This document shows, one piece after another, positions 42,217 through 51,791 of a stretch of 64,000 nt of DNA. Position 1 is the stretch's first letter. Each line of letters opens with the position of its first letter. The stretch covers positions 3,658,001-3,722,000 of the forward strand of contig NZ_CP045720.1 in the NCBI RefSeq assembly GCF_009646115.1, given 5' to 3'. This DNA comes from Pantoea eucalypti. Lineage in GTDB: Bacteria > Pseudomonadota > Gammaproteobacteria > Enterobacterales > Enterobacteriaceae. The notes below the pieces were generated by a model that was given only the letters and a program-made list of their open reading frames with translations, did no database searches and had not been told where the DNA came from. A program made the translations under genes and the position numbers.

Positions 42217-42678
42217 TTAACGATCCTTGTGATCGTCATGGTGCTCAAGGCGATCGCTATTTTTACGCTCGAACTCGCCATCCATGGTATAGCCGCTGTC
42301 AGGGCCAGCACCCGGTCCGCGCCAGACGCGCAGATGGGGCATCAGTTTCAGCGTCAGATGCTTCTGCACCGGTGGCAGCAACAGCAACAGACCCAGCAGA
42401 TCAGTGAAGAAGCCAGGCAACAGCAGCAGGAAGCCCGCGATGATCAGTGACACGCTTTTTATCATCTCACTGGCCGGGCTTTCATTACGCGCCAGCTTCT
42501 CCTGCATCAGCATAAAGTTCTTCATGCCCTGATTTTTGACCAGCGACACTCCGATGCACGAGGTGAACACCACCAGAAGCATGGTAAGCAGCACGCCCAT
42601 GACGTGTGCCACCTGAATGAAGAGTGAAATCTCAATCCAGGCCAGAATAAAAAAGACTAATAACGGTATCCAGCGCAC
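42217..42678 (-). CDS. fxsA: Membrane protein FxsA
   Basis: The 153-aa inner-membrane protein from the GTG at 42678 (AGGAGAG five bases upstream) has hydrophobic segments near 3-20, 25-45 and 75-105 (LIIAGFLLLLPGFFTDLLGL) and a charged, histidine-rich tail. In E. coli overproduction of FxsA relieves exclusion of phage T7 by F plasmid; its normal role is unclear. The longer frame from 42798 has no homology upstream of the GTG. It lies upstream of groS, read in the same direction, as a separate unit. Confidence 0.92.
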   Translation of the reverse strand: MRWIPLLVFFILAWIEISLFIQVAHVMGVLLTMLLVVFTSCIGVSLVKNQGMKNFMLMQEKLARNESPASEMIKSVSLIIAGFLLLLPGFFTDLLGLLLLLPPVQKHLTLKLMPHLRVWRGPGAGPDSGYTMDGEFERKNSDRLEHHDDHKDR

Positions 42679-43006
42679 CGTACTCTCCTGTAAGTAGGGG
42701 CTGAACGGCAGCGTGCCGGTCAGCAGAAAGCATTCATCCTGAGGATGATAAGAAAAGAGATGGGCACCCGCGCCGCCATTTTCAACCGATCGTATCAAAT
42801 TTATCCTGCGGGGTTAATTTTGTAACCAACTTCACATATCGTTAACCAGACTGCAGCATTAAGTGATCTGCATGCGTGCTTTTCTTAAGCATCAGAATAT
42901 GATCGCACACGCCCCTTTGAAGACGGATAATATGTCGGCACGGGCACACCACGACAAAATAAACACATCCTTTGTGATGGTTAGCGGCAACAATAAGAAG
43001 GTTATC
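42679..43006. other. Intergenic region between fxsA and aspA
   Basis: About 330 bp between divergent starts, holding both promoters. An aspA -10-like GATAATATG is visible near 42926. GTGATCTGCATGCGTGCT at about 42863 resembles half of a CRP site; E. coli aspA is CRP-activated, but the match here is weak. Confidence 0.4.
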
Positions 43007-44443
43007 ATGGCGAACAACATTCGTATCGAAGAAGACCTGTTAGGCATGCGCGAAGTTCCGGCGGATGCCTACTATGGCGTTCATACTCTGCGTGCGATTG
43101 AGAACTTTTATATCAGCAACAGCAAAATCAGTGACATTCCTGAATTTGTCCGTGGCATGGTGATGGTCAAAAAAGCAGCGGCGATGGCCAATAAAGAGCT
43201 GCAGACTATTCCGCGCAACATTGCCGATACCATCATTAAAGCCTGCGACGAAGTGCTGAACAACGGCCGCTGTATGGACCAGTTCCCTGTTGATGTCTAT
43301 CAGGGCGGTGCCGGAACCTCGGTCAACATGAACACCAATGAGGTGCTGGCGAACATCGGCCTGGAGCTGATGGGCCACCAGAAAGGGGAATATCAGTACC
43401 TCAACCCCAACGATCATGTGAACAAATGCCAGTCTACCAACGACGCCTATCCAACCGGTTTCCGCATCGCGGTCTACAGCTCGCTGCTGAAACTGCTTGA
43501 TGGCATCAGCCAGCTGGCCGAAGGCTTCCAGCACAAAGCTGATGAATTCCAGACCATCCTGAAAATGGGCCGCACCCAGTTACAGGACGCCGTGCCGATG
43601 ACACTTGGTCAGGAGTTTCACGCGTTCAGCGTGCTGCTGAACGAAGAAACCAAAAGTATTCTGCGCACCGCTGAACTGCTGCTGGAAGTAAACCTGGGCG
43701 CGACCGCCATCGGTACCCGCCTCAATACGCCGGATGGCTATCAGCATCTGGCTGTACAGCGTCTGGCGGAAGTCAGCAACCTGCCAGTAGTACCGGCGGA
43801 AGATCTGATTGAAGCCACTTCTGACTGCGGCGCTTATGTGATGGTCCATTCGTCACTCAAACGTCTGGCCGTGAAGCTCTCCAAAATCTGTAACGACCTG
43901 CGCCTGCTCTCATCCGGTCCGCGCGCGGGTCTGAACGAAATCAACCTGCCAGAGCTGCAGGCGGGCTCCTCCATCATGCCAGCCAAGGTCAATCCGGTGG
44001 TGCCGGAAGTGGTAAACCAGGTTTGCTTTAAAGTGATTGGCAATGACATCACCGTCACGATGGCCTCTGAAGCGGGCCAGCTGCAGCTCAACGTGATGGA
44101 GCCAGTTATTGGCCAGGCGCTGTTTGAGTCAATCAGCATCCTGACTAACGCCTGCTACAACCTGCTGGAGAAGTGCGTCAACGGCATTACCGCCAACCGC
44201 GCGGTGTGCGAAGCCTATGTCTTTAACTCGATTGGTATCGTCACTTACCTCAACCCTTACATCGGCCACCACAATGGCGACATCGTCGGCAAAATCTGTG
44301 CGGAAACCGGTAAAAGCGTGCGCGAGGTCGTGCTGGAGCGTGGTCTGCTGACGGAAAGTGAACTGGACGATATCTTCTCGGTACAGAACCTGATGTACCC
44401 GGTTTATAAAGCCAAACGTTATACCGATGAAAACGAACAGTAA
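43007..44443 (+). CDS. aspA: Aspartate ammonia-lyase (aspartase)
   Basis: AspA reversibly deaminates aspartate to fumarate and ammonia. The 478-aa enzyme from the ATG at 43007 (AAGAAGG upstream) starts [20 protein letters not shown]. It has the fumarase/aspartase signature [20 protein letters not shown] with the flexible catalytic loop serine, and [18 protein letters not shown]. Length equals E. coli. The upstream frame from 42863 is unsupported. dcuA follows, so fumarate made here can be exchanged in anaerobic respiration. Confidence 0.98.
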   Translation: MANNIRIEEDLLGMREVPADAYYGVHTLRAIENFYISNSKISDIPEFVRGMVMVKKAAAMANKELQTIPRNIADTIIKACDEVLNNGRCMDQFPVDVYQGGAGTSVNMNTNEVLANIGLELMGHQKGEYQYLNPNDHVNKCQSTNDAYPTGFRIAVYSSLLKLLDGISQLAEGFQHKADEFQTILKMGRTQLQDAVPMTLGQEFHAFSVLLNEETKSILRTAELLLEVNLGATAIGTRLNTPDGYQHLAVQRLAEVSNLPVVPAEDLIEATSDCGAYVMVHSSLKRLAVKLSKICNDLRLLSSGPRAGLNEINLPELQAGSSIMPAKVNPVVPEVVNQVCFKVIGNDITVTMASEAGQLQLNVMEPVIGQALFESISILTNACYNLLEKCVNGITANRAVCEAYVFNSIGIVTYLNPYIGHHNGDIVGKICAETGKSVREVVLERGLLTESELDDIFSVQNLMYPVYKAKRYTDENEQ

Positions 44444-44466
44444 GGCTTAACCGACGCTGGTTAACC

Positions 44467-44505
44467 AAAGGCACACCGCGATCAACACGGTGTGCCTTTT
44501 TTTTT
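44467..44505 (+). terminator. Terminator between aspA and dcuA
   Basis: A 12-bp stem AAAGGCACACCG/CGGTGTGCCTTT (44467-44478, 44488-44499) is followed by a long T run. It should separate aspA from dcuA, at least partly. Confidence 0.88.
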
Positions 44506-44554
44506 GGTACACAGCACACCCCGGTTTTACCGATTTAATGTTCAGGAGTGATTC

Positions 44555-45856
44555 ATGTTTGTGGTTGAGCTGATTATCGTCTTGATGGCGATCTGGTTGG
44601 GCGCACGTCTTGGCGGCATTGGCATTGGCTTTGCTGGCGGGATGGGCGTGTTGATCCTGACGCTGGGATTTGGCATGGCACCCGGCGCTATCCCGTTCGA
44701 TGTGATTGAAATCATCATGGCGGTGATCGCGGCTATCGCTGCGATGCAGGTGGCCGGCGGCATGGATTATCTCGTCAGCCTGGCTGAACGCCTGCTGCGG
44801 CGTCATCCTCGCCATGTCACGCTGCTGGCCCCGCTGGTCACCTACCTGATGACGCTACTGGCCGGTACGGGTCATACCGCGTTCTCGACGCTGCCAGTGA
44901 TTGCGGAAGTGGCGAAGGAGCAAGGCGTACGCCCTTCCCGGCCGCTGTCGATTGCGGTAGTGGCTTCACAAATAGCGATTACTGCGTCACCGATTTCAGC
45001 CGCCGTGGTCTTCTTCGCCACACTGCTTGAACCGCGCGGTGTCGGCTATATCACGCTGCTGGCGATTGCCATCCCCTCAACCATGGTGGGTCTCTTCCTG
45101 GCCGCGCTGGTGACTAACTTCTTAGGCCGTGAGCTGAAAGATGATGAGGTTTATCAGGCCCGCCTCGCCAAAGGCGAAGTCACGCTGCGCGGCGCCAGCC
45201 GTTACCAGGCAAAACCGGGCGCGAAAAAATCGGTGCTGCTGTTTCTGACGGGCATTGTGGCTGTGGTGCTCTATGCCACCGCAACCAGCGCCAGCGTCGG
45301 GTTAATCGTCAATCCACCGCTGCCGCGCAATGAAGCGATTGTGGTGTTTATGCTGACCATCGCCACACTCATCAGCCTGACCTGCAAACTCGACACCAGT
45401 GAGATCCTCAGTGCCAGCACCTTTAAATCCGGCATGAGCGCCTGTATCTGCGTAATGGGCGTCGCCTGGCTGGGTGATACCTTTGTAAAAGCGCATCTGG
45501 CCGAGATTCAGATGCTGGCAGGTGATACGCTAAAAACCTATCCATGGATGCTGGCACTGGTGCTCTTCTTCGCTTCGATGCTGCTCTATTCGCAGGCCGC
45601 CACCACCAAAGCCCTGATGCCCGCCGCGCTGCTGCTGGGCGTGACGCCGCTGACGGCCATCGCCTCCTTCGCCGCCGTTTCGGCGCTGTTTGTGCTGCCG
45701 ACCTACCCGACCCTGCTGGCCGCCGTTGAGATGGATGACACGGGCTCAACCCGGATTGGCAAGTTTGTCTTTAACCATGCCTTTATCATTCCCGGAGTAA
45801 TTGCCATTGCGCTGTCGGTGCTCTCTGGCTTCGTCTTCGGTGGGTTGCTGTTATAG
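44555..45856 (+). CDS. dcuA: Anaerobic C4-dicarboxylate transporter DcuA
   Basis: The 433-aa inner-membrane carrier exchanges aspartate, fumarate, malate and succinate. It starts [20 protein letters not shown], has about ten hydrophobic segments, and conserved stretches [31 protein letters not shown] and [20 protein letters not shown]. Length equals E. coli DcuA. It lies 111 bp after aspA, the conserved aspartase-transporter pair. Confidence 0.96.
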   Translation: MFVVELIIVLMAIWLGARLGGIGIGFAGGMGVLILTLGFGMAPGAIPFDVIEIIMAVIAAIAAMQVAGGMDYLVSLAERLLRRHPRHVTLLAPLVTYLMTLLAGTGHTAFSTLPVIAEVAKEQGVRPSRPLSIAVVASQIAITASPISAAVVFFATLLEPRGVGYITLLAIAIPSTMVGLFLAALVTNFLGRELKDDEVYQARLAKGEVTLRGASRYQAKPGAKKSVLLFLTGIVAVVLYATATSASVGLIVNPPLPRNEAIVVFMLTIATLISLTCKLDTSEILSASTFKSGMSACICVMGVAWLGDTFVKAHLAEIQMLAGDTLKTYPWMLALVLFFASMLLYSQAATTKALMPAALLLGVTPLTAIASFAAVSALFVLPTYPTLLAAVEMDDTGSTRIGKFVFNHAFIIPGVIAIALSVLSGFVFGGLLL

Positions 45857-45920
45857 CCCGCTCATCGTGTTACGGATGGAGCGTGCTATCATCGCCGCTC
45901 TTTTAAACAGGAGTCTCAGG

Positions 45921-46235
45921 ATGAATGCTGTCGTTATCCTCTGCACTGCGCCTGATCAGGCCACGGCAGACCATCTTGCCGCCTTAGCGCTGGAGGCCGG
46001 ACTGGCAGCTTGCGTGACACTGCTGCCGGGTGCCACATCCTGGTATCTCTGGCAGGGCAAAATGGAGAAGATCAGCGAAATCCAGATGCTGCTGAAGTGC
46101 GACAGCGATCATCAGCAGGCGCTGTGTGAATTGCTTAAAGAAGCACACCCTTACGATGTCCCCGAATTGCTGGCGCTGCCGGTTCAACATGGAGATAGTG
46201 AATACTTGTCATGGCTGCACGCATCTCTCGCTTAA
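45921..46235 (+). CDS. cutA: Divalent-cation tolerance protein CutA
   Basis: The 104-aa trimeric CutA1-family protein from the ATG at 45921 (CAGGAG upstream) has the ferredoxin-like core [26 protein letters not shown]-type strand [20 protein letters not shown] and [14 protein letters not shown]. coli CutA has been linked to copper tolerance, although its exact function is unsettled. It overlaps dsbD by 25 bp, as in E. coli, so the two are coupled. Confidence 0.95.
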   Translation: MNAVVILCTAPDQATADHLAALALEAGLAACVTLLPGATSWYLWQGKMEKISEIQMLLKCDSDHQQALCELLKEAHPYDVPELLALPVQHGDSEYLSWLHASLA

Positions 46236-47911
46236 TTACGCTTCTGCTGACGCTGTTTATCTGTCTGCAGGCGCACGCATCCCTCTTTTCTAATCCGGCG
46301 ACCAGCCGCTTTGTGCCCGTTGATCAGGCGTTTACGTTTGACTTCGACCAGCAGGGCGCTCAGCTTAATCTGCACTGGAAAGTGAAATCGGGCTATTACC
46401 TCTATCGCCAGCAGATCCACATCACGCCGAAGAACGCGACCCTCGCGCCGCTGACGCTACCAGCTGGTCAGCCGCATGAGGATGAATTTTTTGGCAAAAG
46501 TGAGATCTATCCGCAGGACCTGACACTGCCTGTGATACTGCAACAGGCGGGCACCGGTGCCACGCTCAGCGTGACATATCAGGGTTGTGCCGCCGCCGGG
46601 TTCTGTTATCCCCCCGAGACACGCAGCGTACCGGTGAGTGCGGTAGCAGCCAGCAGCGCACCTGCGCCGGTCAGTTCGCAGCCCGCACCCGCTAATCCGC
46701 TGCCCTTTTCCCCGCTCTGGGCGCTGTTGATCGGCATCGGCGTGGCATTTACGCCCTGTGTGCTGCCGATGTATCCGCTGATCTCCGGCATTATCCTGGG
46801 CGGAAATCGCCACTATTCGCTTGGCCGGCTATTTGCGCTGGCGATGGTTTATGTTCAGGGAATGGCGCTGACCTATACGCTGCTGGGCCTGGTGGTGGCG
46901 GCTGCGGGCCTGCGTTTTCAGGCCGCGTTGCAGCACCCATACGTGCTGTTGACGCTCTCTGTGCTGTTTATCGTGCTGGCCCTGTCAATGTTTGGCCTGT
47001 TTACGCTGCAGCTGCCCTCAAGCCTGCAAACCCGTCTGACGCTGTGGAGCAATCGTCAGCAGGGGGGATCGCTGCCCGGCGTCTTTCTGATGGGCGCGCT
47101 GGCCGGCTTGATCTGCTCGCCCTGCACCACTGCCCCGCTTAGCGCTATTTTGCTTTATATCGCGCAGAGCGGAAATCTGTGGGCCGGTGCCGGGACGCTG
47201 TGGCTCTACGCGGTCGGCATGGGATTACCGCTGATCGCTGTAACCCTGTCTGGAAATCGACTGCTGCCGAAAAGCGGTCCGTGGATGCAAACCGTCAAAG
47301 AGGGCTTTGGTTTTGTCATCCTGGCGTTGCCAGTCTTCCTGCTTGAGCGGGTACTGGGCGACGTGTGGGGATTGCGACTCTGGAGTCTGCTTGGCGTGGC
47401 GTTCTTTGGCTGGGCGTTCAGCGTCAGCCTGCGTGCCAGCAGCGGTAAGTGGCGCGTGGTGCAGATTGTCATGCTGGCTGCGGCGTTAATCAGCGCACGT
47501 CCGTTACAGGACTGGGCATTTGGCGGTCAGGCGGTACAGCATGCTGTGGCACCGCTGCCTTTCCAGTCCCTCCAGACGCCGCAACAACTCGCTAGCGCGC
47601 TGCAGCAGGCACATGGTCGCATCACTATGGTCGATCTCTACGCAGACTGGTGCGTCGCCTGCAAGGAGTTTGAAAAATATACCTTTAGTGATAGCGCCGT
47701 GCGCGATAGCCTGAGCAAGGTACAGCTACTACAGGCTAACGTCACAGCCAACAGCGCCAGCGACAACGCGCTGTTGCAGCACCTTCGGGTGCTGGGCTTA
47801 CCGACCATTTTTTTCTTTGATGCGCAGGGCCGTGAAATCCCCGACTCGCGCATCACCGGGTTTCTCAATGCCGCCGATTTCCAGGCGCATTTGCAGAAAC
47901 TTACCCCATAA
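46211..47911 (+). CDS. dsbD: Thiol:disulfide interchange protein DsbD
   Basis: DsbD carries electrons from cytoplasmic thioredoxin to periplasmic DsbC, DsbG and CcmG. The 566-aa protein has a signal peptide (to about residue 23, ending HASL), an N-terminal periplasmic domain with cysteines in [14 protein letters not shown], a central eight-helix membrane domain with the redox cysteines in [14 protein letters not shown] and [13 protein letters not shown], and a C-terminal thioredoxin domain with [16 protein letters not shown]. All three cysteine pairs are intact. Length is one more than E. coli. Confidence 0.97.
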   Translation: MAARISRLITLLLTLFICLQAHASLFSNPATSRFVPVDQAFTFDFDQQGAQLNLHWKVKSGYYLYRQQIHITPKNATLAPLTLPAGQPHEDEFFGKSEIYPQDLTLPVILQQAGTGATLSVTYQGCAAAGFCYPPETRSVPVSAVAASSAPAPVSSQPAPANPLPFSPLWALLIGIGVAFTPCVLPMYPLISGIILGGNRHYSLGRLFALAMVYVQGMALTYTLLGLVVAAAGLRFQAALQHPYVLLTLSVLFIVLALSMFGLFTLQLPSSLQTRLTLWSNRQQGGSLPGVFLMGALAGLICSPCTTAPLSAILLYIAQSGNLWAGAGTLWLYAVGMGLPLIAVTLSGNRLLPKSGPWMQTVKEGFGFVILALPVFLLERVLGDVWGLRLWSLLGVAFFGWAFSVSLRASSGKWRVVQIVMLAAALISARPLQDWAFGGQAVQHAVAPLPFQSLQTPQQLASALQQAHGRITMVDLYADWCVACKEFEKYTFSDSAVRDSLSKVQLLQANVTANSASDNALLQHLRVLGLPTIFFFDAQGREIPDSRITGFLNAADFQAHLQKLTP

Positions 47912-47973
47912 ACAACACTGGACAGGTCATTGCCCGGCGAAATTGCCGGGCCTGCATACCAGAGGAGAGTCAC

Positions 47974-48552
47974 TTGCAGCGTGAACAGATACTCGAGCAT
48001 GCATTGAATGTGCTTGAACAGAACGGCCTCGCCGCCACCCTCTCATTGGAAACCCTGGCGGGAGAGACTGAATTAACGCTTGATCGGCTTCAGCAGTTCT
48101 GGCCCGATCGCGACGCGCTGCTTTATGATGCGCTCCGCTATCACGGCCAGCAGATTGAAACCTGGCGCCGTCAGATTCTGCTGGATGAATCTCTGTCGCC
48201 GGATCAGAAACTGATGGCACGCTATGAAGTCCTGAGTGAGCAGGTCAGCAAAGGCCGTTTCCCGGGCTGCCTGTTTATCGCCGCCTGTAGCTTCTACCCT
48301 CAGCCCGATCAGCCCATCCATCAACTGGCCGAGCAGCAGAAACGCGGCTCATGGCAGTTCACCCATGACATTCTGGTGCAACAGGAGCTGGATAACCCAG
48401 GTATGGTGGCCGATCAGATGGAACTGATCCTTGAAGGTTGTCTGAGCAGGCTACTGGTGAAGCGTAATGTGCAGGATGTCGCCACCGCTCAGCGGCTGGC
48501 GGAGGATGTCTACAGCATCGCGCTGTGCCGCAAAAATGGCGCGCTGGCCTGA
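47974..48552 (+). CDS. yjdC: TetR-family transcriptional regulator YjdC
   Basis: The 192-aa protein begins at a TTG (47974) with GAGGAG well placed upstream, giving QREQILEHALNVLEQNGLAA as in E. coli YjdC. The N-terminal 60 residues form the TetR helix-turn-helix (LAGETELTLDRLQQFWPDRD), and the rest is the ligand-binding helical domain with GCLFIAACSFYP. Its targets are not established. It lies 62 bp after dsbD and just upstream of tRNA-Phe, as in E. coli. Confidence 0.92.
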   Translation: MQREQILEHALNVLEQNGLAATLSLETLAGETELTLDRLQQFWPDRDALLYDALRYHGQQIETWRRQILLDESLSPDQKLMARYEVLSEQVSKGRFPGCLFIAACSFYPQPDQPIHQLAEQQKRGSWQFTHDILVQQELDNPGMVADQMELILEGCLSRLLVKRNVQDVATAQRLAEDVYSIALCRKNGALA

Positions 48553-48620
48553 GGTTTTAACCGCTTTGACTGAAATTCAGGCAATCAGTCACGTTTCTTG
48601 GGGTTTTTTAGTGAAAGCCG

Positions 48621-48649
48621 TTGACGACCCGCGGCCTTTACGGTTTAAT
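48621..48649 (+). promoter_or_regulatory. Promoter of tRNA-Phe
   Basis: TTGACG (48621-48626) and TTTAAT (48644-48649) are separated by 17 bases. The following GCGCCCC is a GC-rich discriminator typical of stable-RNA promoters under stringent control. The mature tRNA begins 11 bases after the -10. Confidence 0.85.
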
Positions 48650-48659
48650 GCGCCCCGTT

Positions 48660-48735
48660 GCCCGAATAGCTCAGTCGGTAGAGCAGGGGATTGAAAATCC
48701 CCGTGTCCCTGGTTCGATTCCGGGTTCGGGCACCA
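48660..48735 (+). tRNA. pheU: tRNA-Phe (GAA)
   Basis: The 76-nt sequence folds as a tRNA: acceptor GCCCGAA / TTCGGGC, D-loop AGCTCAGTCGGTAGAGCA, anticodon loop ATTGAAAAT with anticodon GAA, T arm GGTTCGATTCC, and an encoded CCA. It sits after yjdC as E. coli pheU does. Its last 17 bases are duplicated at 48879-48895, the usual mark of integration at a tRNA gene. Confidence 0.98.
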
Positions 48736-48782
48736 CAATTTAAAGAAACCCGCCTCTGGCGGGTTTTTTGCGTTCTGGAGCG
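48719..48782 (+). repeat. 64-bp direct repeat, copy 1 (tRNA-Phe 3' end plus terminator)
   Basis: This copy covers the last 17 bases of tRNA-Phe, the hairpin terminator (stem AAACCCGCC/GGCGGGTTT at 48746-48766 with a T run) and 12 further bases. It is identical to 48879-48942, exactly 160 bp downstream. Likely the attachment-site side retained with the functional tRNA. Confidence 0.92.
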
Positions 48783-48878
48783 AACCCGTTATCGAAGGTT
48801 CGATATACTCGCCACATCCTGTGGCTCGCCCTCCGGGTCGCGCAGGCGCGCGAGGCAAAAATGCTCCCGGCATTTTTG
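48783..48878 (+). other. 96-bp spacer built of consecutive hairpins
   Basis: Four inverted repeats follow each other: ATCGAA/TTCGAT (48791-48804), GCCACA/TGTGGC (48811-48825), TCGCGC/GCGCGA (48838-48853) and CAAAAATG/CATTTTTG (48856-48878). No reading frame or known element was recognised. It could be a remnant of an integrated element, a small structured RNA or a dispersed repeat. Confidence 0.55.
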
Positions 48879-48942
48879 TCCGGGTTCGGGCACCACAATT
48901 TAAAGAAACCCGCCTCTGGCGGGTTTTTTGCGTTCTGGAGCG
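48879..48942 (+). repeat. 64-bp direct repeat, copy 2 (attachment-site-like)
   Basis: An exact second copy of the tRNA-Phe 3' end, its CCA and the following terminator (second hairpin at 48906-48926). There is no upstream tRNA body, so it is not a gene. It marks the boundary between the conserved block and the accessory T6SS/sugar island. Confidence 0.92.
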
Positions 48943-49109
48943 CCAGATTCTACACCTCAGCAATACTTTTTTATGCCACTCATCTTCGCTAAAGCCGATC
49001 CGCATTTCGTGCCTGACTCCGTTTGATGGTCAGTGATCTCTGGTGGTGGGTCAGATCGCCCGCCATATTTCTTTGGGTAAACGGATGAATTAACGAGTTT
49101 CTCCCGCGC

Positions 49110-49376
49110 TTACTCTTTAGCGGTCTGTTTAATTGCCGCATAGCGGGCTATCAATTGTTTCAGGTGCATCTCCAGTTGAACTCTGGCTGTGACAGGTAAC
49201 GGTAAAACGGCAGGATTTGCGGACAACTCGCGCAGTTGCTCCTCAGCCGGTATGGATCGATTAAATGACTGCATTGAGGAAAAGACCACTGACTTCAGCT
49301 CACTCACCGTCATATATTTTCCCTTCTTCTCATCCAGCCCGTTTAGCCTGTCACTCAATTTCTGTAGCGTCGTCAC
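49110..49376 (-). CDS. Unrecognised 88-aa protein downstream of the T6SS remnant
   Basis: The frame starts with a GTG at 49376 and overlaps the end of the preceding T6SS-derived frame by 26 bp, an arrangement typical of coupled T6SS genes. The product is mostly helical with charged residues (LQKLSDRLNGLDEKKGKYMT, ARVQLEMHLKQLIARYAAIK). I do not recognise it. It could be a small accessory T6SS gene or the end of a larger gene lost in the same deletions. No membrane segment or signal peptide is visible. Confidence 0.5.
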   Translation of the reverse strand: MTTLQKLSDRLNGLDEKKGKYMTVSELKSVVFSSMQSFNRSIPAEEQLRELSANPAVLPLPVTARVQLEMHLKQLIARYAAIKQTAKE

Positions 49377-50202
49377 CCAGTACGCCGTTCATACCCAACC
49401 AGAAAGGACCGTCGCCGAGCGGTGGAGCGGCCAGCAGATGAGTCCGGGTGGTCAGGGTGATTTTTGCCTTAAAACGCCAGCCAAGATAAACGCGCAGCAT
49501 CACCAGAAAATCCTGATACAGCAGGCCATCCGGCTTCCAGCTTTGCGACTCCTGCTCATTATCTGTGGACAGAGCAATCAGCAACTGGCTGTTGGCATCC
49601 ATCGCCTCTTCGCCAAGCGGCGTGTTACTGTCCAGCAGAAAATCGTTAACCGTAGTCCAGGTCAGCATGGTTCCCGGCTTGTAAGTGTCTCCCGGCCAGC
49701 GAAAGCTTTGCCAGTCAGCCATCTGGTTGAAATAGTACAGCTTTTGTCCATCAATGGTCAGTTGAGTTTCCACTACCTGAGGTGCCGGACGTGCCTGAAG
49801 TTCGAAGCTGATATCCCGCCAGCACTGGCGGTAGCGCACCGGACGCTCGGCCACCTCATCAGGTTTAAGGCAGTTACCGCCATTCGCGCGCATCAGCGGA
49901 AGAGCCAGAACGACCACCACGTCCTGTGATTCATCCTCAAGTGCCAGTACCGGTGGCAGATCGTCAGCATTATCCGTGTCGATAAGCGTGCCGTCCGGGA
50001 ACCGAAGGTGCAGATGGCGGGCCTGCAGTCGGCCCAGCCTCAGCGTTTCTGATTCAAAAGCGACATTTATCACGCCCCAGGGGTGTGATAACCCCATTCG
50101 GGCGATACCTTCGGCAGACCAGGCCGCATACGCGACCTGTTGCTGGAAGTGCTGGGGAGAGACCATCACGCCTCTTCCCCATAACGGCTGTTCCGTTCTC
50201 AT
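49351..50202 (-). pseudogene. In-frame chimera of T6SS genes tssK, tssM and tssG (remnant)
   Basis: The 283-aa frame reads as three joined pieces. Residues 1-130 are the N-terminus of baseplate protein TssK (MRTEQPLWGRGVMVSPQHFQ, LRFPDGTLIDTDNADDLPP, ALPLMRANGGNC). Residues 131-186 match the C-terminal domain of the membrane protein TssM (LTIDGQKLYYFNQMADWQSF, GDTYKPGTMLTWTTVN). Residues 187-276 resemble the C-terminus of TssG (LRVYLGWRFKAKITL, FWLGMNGVLG); this last assignment is less sure. Junctions fall near 49812 and 49644. The order K-M-G follows a common T6SS cluster order, so two large in-frame deletions explain it. Full-length TssK alone is about 450 aa, so the product cannot replace these parts. 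Confidence 0.75.
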
Positions 50203-50219
50203 TGGCTTCCTGCCTTAGC

Positions 50220-51761
50220 TTACGATTTTGCCTTCGGCATCCGGGAAACCAGTGACAGGTTGACGTCCATCCCTTCCACCTGAAAATGCGGCACCGCATA
50301 CAGCTTCACGCGGAAGAAGCCCGGGTTATCCTCAATGTCTTCCACCACCACTTTCGCATCGCGCAGCGGGTGTGAGGCCTGCAGCTCGTCGCCCGGATCG
50401 GTCATCTCCGTGACCAGACTGCGCACCCAGGTATTGAGCTCCAGCTCCAGCAGCCGGCGGTCTTTGGTGGTGCCGATGTTTTCGCGCTGGATCAGCTTCA
50501 GGTAGTGGGCAATACGCGACAGCAGGAAGATGTACGGCAGACGGGCATTGATGCGGCTGTTAGCCGTCGCATCGGCGGTGTCATACAGGGTCGGCTTCTG
50601 CGTGGAGTTTGCCGAGAAGAAGCAGGAGTAATCGCGGTTCTTATAGTAAGAGAGCGGAATGAAGCCCAGGTTTGCGAACTCAAATTCGCGGGTTTCCGGG
50701 ATCATCACCTCTGACGGGATCTTCACCTGATTACCCGTACCCAGATCGTACAGATGAATCGGCAGGTCCTGAACGGCGCCCCCGGCCTGCGGGCCACGGA
50801 TCTGCACACACCAGCCGTTGCTGATGAAGCTGCGCACCATGTTGGACGCAAAGGCAAACGCGGCGCTGGTCCACAGGTATTTGTCGTGATCCGGGCCTTT
50901 CACTTCCTCCACGTAGCTGAAGCTGCGCACCGGCACGGTGTCCGGGCCGTACGGCAGCCGGCCCAGCACGCGCGGCATCACCAGACCGATGTAGCGGGCA
51001 TCGTCCGTCTCGCGGAACGATTTCCACTTGATGTATTCGGCGCGGTCAAAGTAGTTGCCGATGTCCCTGATGGCCGCCACCTCCTCCATGCTCTCTTTCA
51101 GGAAGAATTTCGGGCCGGCAGAGCCGATAAACGGCATGTGCGCGGCGGCAGACACTTTGGAAATACTGCGCAGCAGGGCGACATCCTGCGCAGACGCATC
51201 AAATTCGTAAGCGGAAATCAGCGCGGCAACCGGCTCCCCGCCCGGCGTGTCATACTCATCGATATAGGTGTGTTTATAGAGGCCGCTCTGGATGATTTCC
51301 GGGCTGTCTTCGAAGTCCTGACGCAGGTCTTCTTTGGACATATCCAGCAGCTCAATCTTCACGTTCTGGCGGAAATCGGTTTTGTCGACAAGGGATTTGA
51401 CGCCGCGCCACAGGCTCTCTGTTGCCTGAAAGGCCTCATGGTGCATGACGGCGTCAAGCTGGCGGCTAATCTGCCAGTCCAGCTCCGCGATATGGTGGTC
51501 AATCAGGTGTTTGTCGAGTTTTTCAACCTTTGAGCCCGCCTTGGTCAGGCACTCCAGAAAAACCTGCATGCCCGCCGTCAGCCGCTCGTCCGCCGTGGCC
51601 TCCGACATCGCCTGCGCGTCCTGCCAGGTGTCCAGCGCACTCAGCGCGGCGACCGGCGTCAGATTGATTTTTTCAAACAGCGAGGCATAAATCCCGCCGG
51701 CTGCAGGACGTTCCTGCACCACACCTTCGCCAGCCGCGGCACTGCCGTTTTGTACAGACAT
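50220..51761 (-). CDS. tssC: Type VI secretion sheath large subunit TssC
   Basis: TssC (VipB) forms the contractile sheath with TssB. The 513-aa protein, taken from the ATG at 51761 because AAGGAAG is 8 bases upstream (an ATG at 51767 is too close), has typical stretches WRGVKSLVDKTDFRQNVKIE, LISAYEFDASAQDVALLRSI, FIGSAGPKFF and LPRVLGRLPYGPD-type VMPRVLGRLPYGPDTVPVRS, and the end FFRVKLYAVPHFQVEGMDVN. It appears full length and undamaged. It lies 30 bp after tssB and 17 bp before the chimeric frame. No hcp, vgrG, clpV or tssJLEFA is nearby. Confidence 0.95.
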   Translation of the reverse strand: MSVQNGSAAAGEGVVQERPAAGGIYASLFEKINLTPVAALSALDTWQDAQAMSEATADERLTAGMQVFLECLTKAGSKVEKLDKHLIDHHIAELDWQISRQLDAVMHHEAFQATESLWRGVKSLVDKTDFRQNVKIELLDMSKEDLRQDFEDSPEIIQSGLYKHTYIDEYDTPGGEPVAALISAYEFDASAQDVALLRSISKVSAAAHMPFIGSAGPKFFLKESMEEVAAIRDIGNYFDRAEYIKWKSFRETDDARYIGLVMPRVLGRLPYGPDTVPVRSFSYVEEVKGPDHDKYLWTSAAFAFASNMVRSFISNGWCVQIRGPQAGGAVQDLPIHLYDLGTGNQVKIPSEVMIPETREFEFANLGFIPLSYYKNRDYSCFFSANSTQKPTLYDTADATANSRINARLPYIFLLSRIAHYLKLIQRENIGTTKDRRLLELELNTWVRSLVTEMTDPGDELQASHPLRDAKVVVEDIEDNPGFFRVKLYAVPHFQVEGMDVNLSLVSRMPKAKS

Positions 51762-51791
51762 CAGCATCTTCCTTATTAATCCGTTAAATCG

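Noticed and set aside
48719..48942. Direct repeat considered as a CRISPR-like unit
   Set aside because: Only two copies, one being the end of a tRNA gene with its terminator; no cas genes in the window.
48589..49005. 138-aa minus-strand frame across tRNA-Phe and the duplication
   Set aside because: It reads antisense through the tRNA and both repeat copies, giving an internally repeated spurious peptide of a kind often mis-annotated at tRNA genes.
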